Source: JALZAA01 sp046724655 (GTDB lineage Bacteria > Actinomycetota > Acidimicrobiia > IMCC26256 > JACDBD01). Taken from it: a stretch of 9,400 nucleotides of DNA. Below the pieces are notes generated by a model that searched no databases, was not told where the DNA came from, and saw nothing but the letters and a program-made list of their open reading frames with translations. Positions 1 through 6,703 of this stretch are shown here, in pieces. The first letter of the stretch is position 1. Each line of letters starts with the position of its first letter. Made by a program: the position numbers and the translations under genes. The DNA lies in assembly GCA_046724655.1 (NCBI GenBank), contig JBKOWY010000016.1:1-9400 (forward strand). Reading direction: 5' to 3'.

Positions 1-498
1 CACACCAGCGTCGAGTTCGTGGCCCGACACCTCATGGTGAGCAAGGTCCGGGGCCGGTTCACCGGCGTCACCGGCACCATCCACGTCGCCGAGGACCCGG
101 CCGAGTCGTCGGTGGAGGTCGAGATCGATGCCAACACCGTGGAGACCGGTGACGAGAAGCGGGACGAGCACCTGCGCTCACCCGACTTCTTCGACGTCGA
201 GCGCTACCCCGAGATGACGTTCCGCAGTACGAGGGTTGAGGGGGAGTCGCCGGGACGCTTCCTGGTCCACGGCGACCTGACGGTGCACGGCGTCACCCGC
301 CCCGTCACCCTCGAGGCCGAGTACCACGGCTGGACGCCCTCACCGTTCGGTGACCGGCGGGCCGGGTTCTCGGCGACCACCGAGGTCGACCGCGAGGACT
401 TCGGCCTGACCTGGAACATCGCCGTCGAGGCCGGCGGCGTCCTGGTGGGCAAGAAGGCGAAGCTCGACTTCGAGATCGAGGCGGTCAAGCAGGACTAA
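1..498 (+). CDS. YceI-family lipocalin-like protein (5' truncated)
   Basis: The reading frame is open from base 1 and ends at TAA 496-498. The first in-frame start-like codon is GTG at 19, but the six codons before it (HTSVEF) continue the family's conserved N-terminal strand, followed by the signature RHLMVSKVRGRF, so the true start lies before the window; roughly 10-20 residues are missing. Other YceI marks are DEKRDEHLRSPDFFDVERYP, TVHGVTRPVTL near the middle, and a C-terminal beta strand (AKLDFEIEAV). YceI proteins form a lipocalin-like barrel that binds isoprenoid or other long-chain lipids; the physiological role is usually unclear. Any signal peptide would be in the missing part. Only 9 of 159 codons end in A or T, unlike the genes that follow. 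Family assignment is secure; ligand and role are not visible. Confidence 0.93.
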   Translation, partial: HTSVEFVARHLMVSKVRGRFTGVTGTIHVAEDPAESSVEVEIDANTVETGDEKRDEHLRSPDFFDVERYPEMTFRSTRVEGESPGRFLVHGDLTVHGVTRPVTLEAEYHGWTPSPFGDRRAGFSATTEVDREDFGLTWNIAVEAGGVLVGKKAKLDFEIEAVKQD

Positions 499-514
499 CC
501 GCACGCAAGACAAC

Positions 515-564
515 GCGCCCTCCGGGGGTTACGGTGCCGCGGCACCGACCCCCGGAGGTCGCGC
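515..564 (+). promoter_or_regulatory. Long GC-rich hairpin covering the RBS of the 567 gene
   Basis: CCTCCGGGGGT (519-529) pairs perfectly with ACCCCCGGAGG (548-558). Inside it CGGTGCC (532-538) pairs with GGCACCG (541-547) around a 2-nt tip, with a 2-nt bulge (530-531). Outside it GCGC (515-518) can pair with GCGC (561-564) across a 2-nt bulge. That gives about 22 base pairs. The 3' arm contains GGAGG (554-558), the only good Shine-Dalgarno for the ATG at 567. No T-run follows, so a classical intrinsic terminator is not supported; a U-less terminator of yceI or an mRNA switch over the downstream ribosome site are both possible. Confidence 0.7.
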
Positions 565-566
565 GT

Positions 567-1151
567 ATGGCGGAGGGCGACGCGTTCGACGAGTTTGGCG
601 AGGACTCCGGGCTCGAGTCCGTCTTTGGCGCCGCTCGCGAGGAACGGCGTGCGGAAGAAGAGGAGTACACGAAGGCTGCGGCCCGCCAGTGGGCCCGGCA
701 TCGGGACCTCATGGACGTCGCCCGCGAGCTCCAGCACCGCGGCGACACCGTTTCCATCCGGGTCAGTGAGAAGGTCTTCGTAGGTGTGATCGACGCGGTT
801 GGCCGCGACTACGTGCAGCTCCGGACCGACACTGGGCGCGTCGATATCCCGTTCATGCGACCGGGCGACGCACACGAACCCTTCCCGCTGGTGATTCGAG
901 TCACGCGCCGCGCTCGCGCCGGCGGGCGGCGCGCCGAGCCAGGAGCGCAGACTTTCCGAGCGCGACTGCTCGAATACGACGCAGAGGAGATCGACGCCGT
1001 AATCGGCGCGGGCAGTGTCCAGGAAGAGCTGCGCGGTCGCGTCGTCGTCGGGCGTGACCACGTGACTGTTCACGACCACGACAATGGACAGACGTACATT
1101 CCTCTTCGGCACGTCGCTTGGGCGCGGCCTTGGGCGCGACCGAGCGTCTAA
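567..1151 (+). CDS. Hypothetical protein with two beta-barrel-like repeats
   Basis: This encodes 194 aa. ATG 567 is chosen over the in-frame GTG at 534 because GGAGG (554-558) lies 8 nt upstream and the extra residues would be read through the hairpin. I do not recognise the family. Residues 1-50 are acidic/charged and probably helical (many E and R around 23-46). Residues 63-96 and 155-183 look like two copies of one beta unit: VGRDYV...G...DIPF and VGRDHV...G...YIPL share VGRD, a following V, a turn Gly and IP plus a hydrophobic residue. The pattern resembles small Sm-like or SH3-type barrels, so RNA or protein binding is conceivable, but that is inference. There is no signal peptide or membrane segment, so it should be cytoplasmic. 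About 16% of the first 100 codons end in A/T, like the Tad genes. It ends tail-to-tail with the HTH gene. Confidence 0.75.
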   Translation: MAEGDAFDEFGEDSGLESVFGAAREERRAEEEEYTKAAARQWARHRDLMDVARELQHRGDTVSIRVSEKVFVGVIDAVGRDYVQLRTDTGRVDIPFMRPGDAHEPFPLVIRVTRRARAGGRRAEPGAQTFRARLLEYDAEEIDAVIGAGSVQEELRGRVVVGRDHVTVHDHDNGQTYIPLRHVAWARPWARPSV

Positions 1152-1396
1152 CCGCCCTCGGCACCGCGCTTCGTTGACGTCGACTGGTCCTGCCCAGGCT
1201 GGGCCCGCAGCCACTCGAGCAGCTCGTCGCGGTGGAACCGCATCTCACGCCCACCCGGAAAGCGGTGGCACGGCACCTTGCCGTCGCGCACGAGCTTGCG
1301 CAGGTACTCGACGTGGACTTGGAGCAGCTCGGCGGCGTCGGCGGTGGTGAGGACGGGGGGGAAATCGGCCGCCGCTTCGGGCTCGGCTGGGGACAT
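1148..1396 (-). CDS. Small excisionase/BldC-type HTH DNA-binding protein
   Basis: An 82-aa protein starting at ATG 1396-1394 and ending at TAG 1150-1148. Residues 16-37 (LTTADAAELLQVHVEYLRKL) fit the first helix-turn-helix of the MerR/excisionase superfamily (HTH_17 type), and 38-62 (DGKVPCHRFPGGREMRFHRDEL) fit the short wing and following helix ending in a W-L-R. Flanks of about 10 and 20 residues are low-complexity. The start is preferred over upstream in-frame starts (to 1615) because the preceding translation is Ser/Pro-rich low complexity and a TAAAAT box sits exactly 7 nt before this ATG, as in leaderless actinobacterial genes. Such single-domain proteins are either phage-type excisionases or BldC-like transcription regulators; no integrase is nearby, so a regulator is more likely. 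It is divergent from the Tad operon and could control it and itself; that is inference from position. Confidence 0.86.
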   Translation of the reverse strand: MSPAEPEAAADFPPVLTTADAAELLQVHVEYLRKLVRDGKVPCHRFPGGREMRFHRDELLEWLRAQPGQDQSTSTKRGAEGG

Positions 1397-1403
1397 GCCT
1401 CGT

Positions 1404-1409
1404 ATTTTA
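1404..1409 (-). promoter_or_regulatory. -10 box of the HTH gene, likely leaderless
   Basis: On the minus strand TAAAAT is followed by 7 nt and then the ATG at 1396. This places transcription initiation at or next to the A of the start codon, and there is no properly spaced Shine-Dalgarno (GAGG at 1401-1398 sits only 1 nt from the ATG). No convincing -35 is seen. The TANNNT-N7-start arrangement is a known sign of leaderless transcripts in actinobacteria. Confidence 0.55.
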
Positions 1410-1438
1410 CCCCTAACCGCATCGCTCGATAGGGACTC

Positions 1439-1468
1439 TTGACAGGGTGAGGCATTCTGAGGCAATCT
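1439..1468 (+). promoter_or_regulatory. Candidate promoter of the Tad operon
   Basis: A perfect TTGACA (1439-1444) is followed after 18 nt by CAATCT (1463-1468), a poor -10 with only the second A and last T conserved. Initiation would be near 1475, leaving a leader of about 98 nt before the ATG at 1573. The long spacer and weak -10 would suit an activator-dependent promoter. This is the only plus-strand promoter-like site I see between the HTH gene and the operon. Confidence 0.4.
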
Positions 1469-1471
1469 CAG
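1448..1471. repeat. Direct and inverted repeats inside the candidate Tad promoter
   Basis: TGAGGCA occurs at 1448-1454 and again at 1458-1464, start-to-start distance 10 nt, i.e. one helical turn. Overlapping the second copy, CTGAG (1457-1461) and CTCAG (1467-1471) form an inverted repeat with a 5-nt centre. The elements lie between and over the proposed -35 and -10 boxes, in the gap between the HTH gene and the Tad operon, and are plausible operator half-sites. Confidence 0.5.
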
Positions 1472-1572
1472 GGTGCTGACGGGCGCAGAATACCGCAGGC
1501 TTGACCAGGTGTGGCAGGTTTCTGCACTATTGGCGCTGGTCCCCGTCAGGGAGGCGACGGCGGAGGGGCTGG

Positions 1573-2298
1573 ATGGCGGAGGTGGTGAGGCCGAGGCCGA
1601 AACGCATCGATCCATCTCGGCGCCCGTCGGTGTCGCTACCTCGAAGCCTGATGAGCCGCTTTTCGACCGGTCATCTCGTGATGGTCGTCGCCGGTCTCGT
1701 CGGCCTCCTCCTCACGGTTGCCGTGCTCCGCCGGGCCGATGAGCGCCAGCCGGTTGCGGTAGCAGCGCGAGATCTTTCGCCGGGCACCGCGTTGAGCGAG
1801 AGCTCTATTCGGTACGAGCAGGTCAAGATGGACGACTCCCTGCTCGGCACGGTTCTCCAGCCCGAAGACGTCAGGCGAATGCGCGACTCCGTCGCCGCCT
1901 ATCCGATTGCCGCAGGTGAGCTCATCCATCGCCGCGCCGTTCGCCCTGCCGCCGCGCCCGAAGGCAAGCGAGCGATGAGCGTCGCGATAGACCCCTCCCG
2001 CGCTGTCAACGGCGATCTCGAGGCCGGCGACCGCGTGGACGTGATTCTCGCCGGGGACCACGAGGTGTCGATCATCGTCGGCGACGCCGAGGTCCTCAGC
2101 GTGGGTCGGCCCGATCGGAGCGGGGCCTTCGGCGGCGTGGACGACAAGTTCACGGTCACCCTCGCCGTAGACGAGCGCGAGTCGCAGCTCGTCGCCGCCG
2201 GGATCGCTGGTGGCGAGATCGTGATCACGCGAACGACAGGAGCGCGTCCAGCCGGTTCGACGCCCCCCATCGCCGTCGACGCGGGCCCGGGGCGGTAG
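1573..2298 (+). CDS. cpaB: CpaB/RcpC-like SAF-domain pilus assembly protein
   Basis: A 241-aa protein. ATG 1573 is chosen because GGAGGGG (1562-1568) precedes it by 4 nt; ATG 1651 is an alternative without a good ribosome site. Residues 1-34 are Arg-rich and cytoplasmic. Residues 35-54 (VMVVAGLVGLLLTVAVL) form one membrane anchor, so the rest lies outside the membrane. Residues 62-115 match the SAF domain (VAVAARDLSPGTALSESSI, then YPIAAGELIHRRAV to about 125). Residues 130-225 match the RcpC/CpaB region (VAIDPSRAVNGDLEAGDRVDVIL, then FTVTLAVDERESQLVAAG). In proteobacteria CpaB works with the outer-membrane secretin; no secretin is here, so the role is probably in the periplasm-like space or wall. 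It is the first gene of the operon, and the next starts 2 nt after its stop. The family is secure; the exact role in a secretin-less system is unknown. Confidence 0.88.
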   Translation: MAEVVRPRPKRIDPSRRPSVSLPRSLMSRFSTGHLVMVVAGLVGLLLTVAVLRRADERQPVAVAARDLSPGTALSESSIRYEQVKMDDSLLGTVLQPEDVRRMRDSVAAYPIAAGELIHRRAVRPAAAPEGKRAMSVAIDPSRAVNGDLEAGDRVDVILAGDHEVSIIVGDAEVLSVGRPDRSGAFGGVDDKFTVTLAVDERESQLVAAGIAGGEIVITRTTGARPAGSTPPIAVDAGPGR

Positions 2299-2300
2299 CG

Positions 2301-3551
2301 GTGGCCGAGCCGGAGGTGGCTCTCGTCTTCTCTCCCGACGCGTGGGTCGAAGGACTGCATCGGCACCTGACCGATCACGGCGGCGCGCGAGTGCGCCAGG
2401 TCATCGTGGACCCGTCCCTCGCGTTCGACGAGGAGTACGGGACTCTTGTCGTGAGTCATCGGTGGCCGGGCCTGACCCGGACGTTCGTCGATGCTGCCCA
2501 CCGGCGCGGGCGCCGGATCCTCGGTGTGTTCGATCCCGACGAGTCAGCCGGTCGCGAGTTCCTGACATTGCTCGGCGTCGACCGCGTACTCGCGTCAGAC
2601 GCGTCGATGGCGGAGTTCGTCGATGCGTTCGCGACGCTGGCTCCGGAGCGCCGGGTTCCCGTCCCATCGGCCACGGCGCTCGAAGCGGCTGTCAATGGGG
2701 ATCGGGTGTCTCCGGCGACGGGAAACAGCGATAGCGCGCGACAGAGGCGCGTCGTTGCGATCGGCGGTACGCCGGGCGCCGGCGCCACTGAGCTCGCAAT
2801 AGGTCTCACGGCCACGCTGAGCCGGCATGGCGAGCGGGTCGTGCTCGTCGACGCCGACGATGTGGTTCCGTCGGTCGCGCAGCGGCTCGGTCTGCCCATC
2901 GAGCCCAACTTGCGCAGCGCCATCGAATCCGTCGAATACGGCATGGGCGACGTCGATTCGACGATCGTGCGTGCAAGGCGCGAGGTGGATGTGCTCTGCG
3001 GTCTTCCAAATGTCGGGGCTTGGTCACAGGTGCGCCCGAGCGAGGTGCTCGACGTGATCGCCGCCATCGCGGAGGTCCATGGTTACGTCGTCGCGAATGT
3101 CGCGAGCCGACTCGAGGACGTCGGTCGCGGCGGCCGGGGGCGATACGGCATCAGCCGCGCCGTCGTGTCCGAGGCATCGGCGGTGGTGGGCGTGGCTCCG
3201 GCCATGCCCGTCGGCGTGACCCGGCTTCTCAATTGGGTCACCGACGTACGAGCGCTCAACGACAGCGCGCCAGTGCACCTTGTCGTCAACCGTGCACCTC
3301 GCGACGCGTTCCGCAAAGCCGAGCTTGATCAGGAGATTCGCCGAACGTTCGAGCCGGAAAGCCTGTCGTTCCTTCCGCACGACCCGCGGGTTGAGAGCGC
3401 GGCGTGGTCAGGTGAGCTTGTGCCGCACGGGCCCTACGCCAAAGCAGTTGACGAGCTCGCAATGAAGATCGCGCCGCGGACCGCAGCAGCAATGCGGGCT
3501 CGGCGTACTCCCGGCAGGCGGTTGCGACGAGTACCCGTCGTGGCGCGATGA
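2301..3551 (+). CDS. CpaE/TadZ-like ParA/MinD-fold protein with degenerate P-loop
   Basis: A 416-aa protein with a GTG start at 2301, 2 nt after the cpaB stop, with GGGGCGG (2289-2295) as its ribosome site. Residues 1-115 form a receiver-like N-terminal domain (VFDPDESAGREFLTLLGVDRVLAS). Residues 150-395 form a MinD/ParA-type domain, with VVAIGGTPGAGATELA at the P-loop position (about 151-166), VVLVDADD (180-187) and a C-terminal VHLVVNRAP strand. The protein resembles the actinobacterial 'helicase/secretion neighbourhood CpaE-like' group (Rv3660c type). The P-loop has no lysine: G155-G-T-P-G-A-G-A-T-E164, so both the signature and the Walker A Lys are absent and the second Thr is Glu. TadZ/CpaE proteins localise the pilus machine at the cell pole and several have altered P-loops. 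Nucleotide hydrolysis here is doubtful; a scaffold or localisation role next to the CpaF motor is likely. Confidence 0.88.
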   Translation: MAEPEVALVFSPDAWVEGLHRHLTDHGGARVRQVIVDPSLAFDEEYGTLVVSHRWPGLTRTFVDAAHRRGRRILGVFDPDESAGREFLTLLGVDRVLASDASMAEFVDAFATLAPERRVPVPSATALEAAVNGDRVSPATGNSDSARQRRVVAIGGTPGAGATELAIGLTATLSRHGERVVLVDADDVVPSVAQRLGLPIEPNLRSAIESVEYGMGDVDSTIVRARREVDVLCGLPNVGAWSQVRPSEVLDVIAAIAEVHGYVVANVASRLEDVGRGGRGRYGISRAVVSEASAVVGVAPAMPVGVTRLLNWVTDVRALNDSAPVHLVVNRAPRDAFRKAELDQEIRRTFEPESLSFLPHDPRVESAAWSGELVPHGPYAKAVDELAMKIAPRTAAAMRARRTPGRRLRRVPVVAR

Positions 3552-4831
3552 CCACCCGCGCCGACGCGTACGACGGCATCCGCCGAGACGCGCTCGTCCG
3601 CATCGAGCGGCGGCGACTCCGGCCCGAGGGAGATCTTGACGAGGTACGGGCCGAGGTTCATCGCGCCGTCGACGAGTATCAGCGTCGGGCTCACCTCGGA
3701 GACGAGATCCCGCTCAGCGACCCCGGCGACATGGTCGGGCGGGTGCTGCGGTCGATCACCGACTTCGGTCCGTTGACCGAGCTGATCGCCCGTGCCGACG
3801 TCGAGGAGGTCTTCTTCGAAGGTCCACGGGTGTCGTACCTGGACTCGACCGGGCGCCTCCGTGGCCTCACGACACCGACCGGCGAGGGCGAGAACCGTCA
3901 GATCGTCGAGAGGCTGCTGGCACCAACTGACCGCCAGCTCAATACGAAGCATCCGATTGTGCAGGCCCGCGTACTGCAAGACAGCGCGCGGCTGACGGCG
4001 GCGATCCCACCGGTCAGCGACCGGCTTTCGGCGACGCTCCGTCGTTACACGGTTCGAAACGTCACGCTGGCGAGTCTGGTGCAGCTCGACTCGATCAGCT
4101 CCGAAGCCGCCAGCTTCTTGTGGGCGATGATGCAGATTCGCAGCCGCCTGGCGATCTCCGGCGAACCAGGCGCCGGGAAGACCACGCTTGCCGCAGCGCT
4201 CATCGCAGCCGAGCCCGCGAGTCATTGCGTTCGCTGCTGCGAGGAGATCCGCGAGATCGCGGTGCCGGTGACGCATGGCTCGTACTACGAGGTTCGACCG
4301 CCGGCGCTCGACGGAACCGGCGAGATCAGCCTCCGCGATCTCGTGAAGTTCGTTCTGGCGATGCGACCAGACCGCATTGTCGTAGGCGAAGTGCGCGGCG
4401 CCGAGGCGTTCGAACTGAGTCGAGCTGTCAACGCCGGCTGCGGATTTCTCTGCACCATTCACGCGAACAATGCCGCCGAAGCACTGCATGCCCTCGTGAA
4501 CGCAGCGTTGATGGCAGGGGAGAACGTCACTGAGCGAATCGTCCGCAAAGTCTTCTCGCAGTCGCTCGATCTCGTCATCCACCTCGACCGTGACGACATC
4601 CCACCGAGCGACACCGACGGGATCCGGCGTCAGGTCATGGAGATCGTCGCTGTGGTCCCCGCTCTCAGCGAAGACTTCACGGTCGAGCCCATCTTCGTGC
4701 GTGAGGCACTGGGCCGCCCGCTGGTCTGGACCGGCGTGCTTCCCGCTCGGCTCGAGACTCGCGTCGACCGGTCGCTTCCCCGAGGTTTGAGCCTTCGTTC
4801 GATCGTGGAGGGAGCCGAGGTGCCGCGATGA
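3548..4831 (+). CDS. tadA: CpaF/TadA secretion motor ATPase
   Basis: A 427-aa PulE/VirB11-type ATPase that powers extension, and in Tad systems also retraction, of the pilus from the cytoplasmic side. ATG 3548 overlaps the previous stop in ATGA. The N-terminal region (1-130) is helical and then carries the typical EEVFFEGPRVSYLDSTGRL stretch. Walker A is GEPGAGKTT (205-213), with catalytic K211. The Asp-box region is around CCEEIREI (230-237). Walker B is RIVVGEVRG (276-284), with E281. The His box is CTIHANN (302-308). All motifs for an active ATPase are intact. The C-terminal 90 residues hold the usual FSQSLDLVIHLDRD and IVAVVPAL strands. It should form a hexamer docking on TadB/TadC, with the TadZ-like neighbour as partner. 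Confidence 0.97.
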   Translation: MTTRADAYDGIRRDALVRIERRRLRPEGDLDEVRAEVHRAVDEYQRRAHLGDEIPLSDPGDMVGRVLRSITDFGPLTELIARADVEEVFFEGPRVSYLDSTGRLRGLTTPTGEGENRQIVERLLAPTDRQLNTKHPIVQARVLQDSARLTAAIPPVSDRLSATLRRYTVRNVTLASLVQLDSISSEAASFLWAMMQIRSRLAISGEPGAGKTTLAAALIAAEPASHCVRCCEEIREIAVPVTHGSYYEVRPPALDGTGEISLRDLVKFVLAMRPDRIVVGEVRGAEAFELSRAVNAGCGFLCTIHANNAAEALHALVNAALMAGENVTERIVRKVFSQSLDLVIHLDRDDIPPSDTDGIRRQVMEIVAVVPALSEDFTVEPIFVREALGRPLVWTGVLPARLETRVDRSLPRGLSLRSIVEGAEVPR

Positions 4832-5727
4832 TCCTGCTCGCAGGCGTCGCCATCGGCGGGTTCGTGTACTTCCTCGTCGGGTTCGTGACGGGCTACGCGC
4901 CGGACATCAAAATCCGCCGTTTCCGCCCGCGGAAACAAATCAGCAATCGTCAGCTGTGGCTGAACCAGGCCGGCGTCGCACTCACGCCGCGGCAATTCTT
5001 CGTGGGCTCGGTGGCGGTCGGGGCAATCGCATTCGTGGCCATCGCCGCGCTGACCGGCGCGCCGGTGGTCGCCCTCGTTCCCGCCGCTGGCGTCGCCGTG
5101 CTGCCGCACGCGTACTTCGCCCGCCGGCGCAACGCTCACCTCCGCCAGGTCCAGGCAGCGTGGCCGGATGGGCTTCGCGACGTCATCGCGTCGATCACGG
5201 CCGGGCGATCGCTCCCACAGGCGCTGAACGCGCTCGCAGCCACCGGTCCGGCACCGCTCCAGGAGGCCTTCGCGCGGTTCCCGATGCTGTCGCGCATGTT
5301 GGGCACCGTCCCTGCGCTCGAGGTCATCAAGGAGGAGCTCGCAGATCCCACAAGCGATCGTGTGATCGAGGTGCTCGTCCTCGCACACGAGCGAGGAGGC
5401 CAGATCGTGCGCGACATCCTCGAGGATCTCGTCGCCGCCACGACACGCGACCTCAAGCTGCTCGAGGAGATCGAGACGGAGGGGTTGGAGATGAAGATCA
5501 ACGCCCGGGCCGTACTCGTGCTGCCGTGGCTCGTGCTCGTGGCGCTCACGATCCGCGAGGGCCCATTTCGCGACTTCTACCGGTCGACGGGAGGACTGAT
5601 CGTCGTGCTCGTCGCGGGCCTGCTCAGCTTGGCGGGCGGGTTCCTCATCGCACGGCTGGCGCGCACGCGCGGCGAGCAGCGCGTCTTCGGCTCGAGCGCT
5701 CCGGTCGCGGTGAGGGAGCACGCATGA
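4828..5727 (+). CDS. tadB: TadB, inner-membrane platform protein
   Basis: A 299-aa protein; ATG 4828 overlaps the tadA stop (ATGA). Hydrophobic segments lie at about 2-22 (LLAGVAIGGFVYFLVGFVTG), 53-93 (two helices ending LPHAYFARRR), and two at the C-terminus (AVLVLPWLVLVALTI and GGLIVVLVAGLLSLAGGFLI). Between them the cytoplasmic T2SSF/GspF-type domain runs from about 107 to 220, beginning VQAAWPDGLRDVIASITAGRS and containing VLVLAHERGG. T2SSF proteins couple the motor ATPase to pilin insertion. TadB and TadC form a pair of half-size platform proteins, as in all Tad systems. Length is normal for the family. Confidence 0.94.
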   Translation: MILLAGVAIGGFVYFLVGFVTGYAPDIKIRRFRPRKQISNRQLWLNQAGVALTPRQFFVGSVAVGAIAFVAIAALTGAPVVALVPAAGVAVLPHAYFARRRNAHLRQVQAAWPDGLRDVIASITAGRSLPQALNALAATGPAPLQEAFARFPMLSRMLGTVPALEVIKEELADPTSDRVIEVLVLAHERGGQIVRDILEDLVAATTRDLKLLEEIETEGLEMKINARAVLVLPWLVLVALTIREGPFRDFYRSTGGLIVVLVAGLLSLAGGFLIARLARTRGEQRVFGSSAPVAVREHA

Positions 5728-6662
5728 ACGCTGCGATCCTGCTGCTCGCAGGAGGTTCGGCCGCGCTCGTCTGCGCCGGTGTCGCCGGATTGGTCGTCAA
5801 ACCGACACCGCGACTCGCCGACCGCGTGCGTCCGTACACGATCGTGGCCCGCGCCGGCCTCGGACGCAGCGCAGACGTACTCGGCGTCGCGCAACCCGGC
5901 AGCGCGCGCGGCGGGACGGTAGCCCGACTCTTTCTCCCGCCGTTGCGCGCGTTCGCGGCACGCCTCGGACGCCTGGTGGAGACGCGTAGCGACGAGCACT
6001 TGCGACTCAAGCTGCGCCAGGCCGGCTTCTACGACCTGAGCCCCGAGGAATACCGCATCCGCGCGCTCGGGCAGACAGCTCTGTTCACGGCGGCAGGTGG
6101 CGCGATCGGTATCGCAATCCGGTCGCCGGTCCTGACGCTGCTGCTCGCGGTGTGTGGGCTCGTGTACGGGTCCACTCGCTGGAAGGGTCGCATCGAGCGG
6201 GCCATCGCCGATCGCCGTGAGCGAATCCGCCTCGAGCTGTACACGGTCAACCAGCTCCTCGCGATTCATCTACGTACCGGGGCGGGGCCCGTGCAAGCAA
6301 CGCAGCGCATCGTCGATCGTGGGACGGGCGCCATGATCGAAGAGCTCGACGCCGTGCTCACGGCGGTTCGCAGCGGCGTGTCGGAGGCCGACGCGTTCCG
6401 ACGCCTCGCCGAACTGACACCCGAACCGAGCGCCGCCCGTACCTACAAGCTGTTCGCGGCAGGCGCAGAGCGTGGCGTCGATCTCGCGGGCGCGCTGCGG
6501 GCTTTGAGCGAGGACCTGCGCGACGCGCGTCGGGAGGACTTGCGCCGCGTCGCCACGAAAAGGCGCGCCGCGATGCTCGTGCCGACCATCGCCATCCTCG
6601 CTCCGATCATGCTCCTGTTCATTGCGGCACCGCTCCCCTCGGTCATCTTCGGGAGTCGGTGA
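5724..6662 (+). CDS. tadC: TadC, second inner-membrane platform protein
   Basis: A 312-aa protein. ATG 5724 is in ATGA overlap with tadB. The same frame is open far upstream (to 4956), but that part is Arg/Gly-rich junk antiparallel to tadB's coding pattern, so the start at 5724 is clear. Membrane segments are at 3-25 (AAILLLAGGSAALVCAGVAG), 119-150 (two short helices, with ALFTAAGGAIGIAI and LTLLLAVCGLVYG) and 284-308 (MLVPTIAILAPIMLLFIAAP). The T2SSF domain is about 165-290, with LLAIHLRTGAGPVQATQRI, a long loop, and FAAGAERGVDLAGALRAL. It is expected to form the platform with TadB beneath the growing pilus. A conserved-looking LKLRQAGFYDLSPEEYRIRAL stretch precedes the domain, as in other TadC proteins. 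Confidence 0.93.
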   Translation: MNAAILLLAGGSAALVCAGVAGLVVKPTPRLADRVRPYTIVARAGLGRSADVLGVAQPGSARGGTVARLFLPPLRAFAARLGRLVETRSDEHLRLKLRQAGFYDLSPEEYRIRALGQTALFTAAGGAIGIAIRSPVLTLLLAVCGLVYGSTRWKGRIERAIADRRERIRLELYTVNQLLAIHLRTGAGPVQATQRIVDRGTGAMIEELDAVLTAVRSGVSEADAFRRLAELTPEPSAARTYKLFAAGAERGVDLAGALRALSEDLRDARREDLRRVATKRRAAMLVPTIAILAPIMLLFIAAPLPSVIFGSR

Positions 6663-6689
6663 GCGAATCGGTTCATGCACGTATCGACG

Positions 6690-6696
6690 AAAGGGG
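6690..6696 (+). promoter_or_regulatory. RBS deciding the Flp-like pilin start
   Basis: AAAGGGG (6690-6696) lies 7 nt before the GTG at 6704. It favours that codon over the GTG at 6659, which only has GGGAG (6651-6655) at 3 nt spacing. Both starts are in the same frame. Confidence 0.5.
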
Positions 6697-6703
6697 ACAA
6701 CGG

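Noticed and set aside
534..566. GTG 534 as start of the hypothetical gene
   Set aside because: It lies inside the hairpin without a ribosome site; ATG 567 has GGAGG at 8 nt.
495..1214. 239-aa antisense open frame over the 567 gene
   Set aside because: Overlaps a plus-strand gene with a good Shine-Dalgarno and a structured protein pattern, and also runs into the HTH gene; no family resemblance.
1148..1396. HTH gene as a phage excisionase marking an integrated element
   Set aside because: No integrase, attachment-site repeats, tRNA or phage genes are visible in the window; a stand-alone regulator is simpler.
1397..1615. N-terminal extension of the HTH protein to 155 aa
   Set aside because: Extra residues are Ser/Pro-rich low complexity running across the divergent promoter region; ATG 1396 has a matching leaderless -10.
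3434..4582. 382-aa antisense open frame over tadA
   Set aside because: High-GC shadow: the plus strand carries all TadA motifs, and the antisense product shows no recognisable domain or ribosome site.
4630..5721. 363-aa antisense open frame over the end of tadA and tadB
   Set aside because: Composition typical of a shadow frame (Asp/Arg/His-rich); no domain signal.
4956..5723. Long in-frame upstream extension of the tadC reading frame
   Set aside because: It overlaps tadB entirely in another frame, its translation is Arg/Gly-rich without domain features, and ATG 5724 gives a normal-length TadC with the same ATGA junction as the neighbours.
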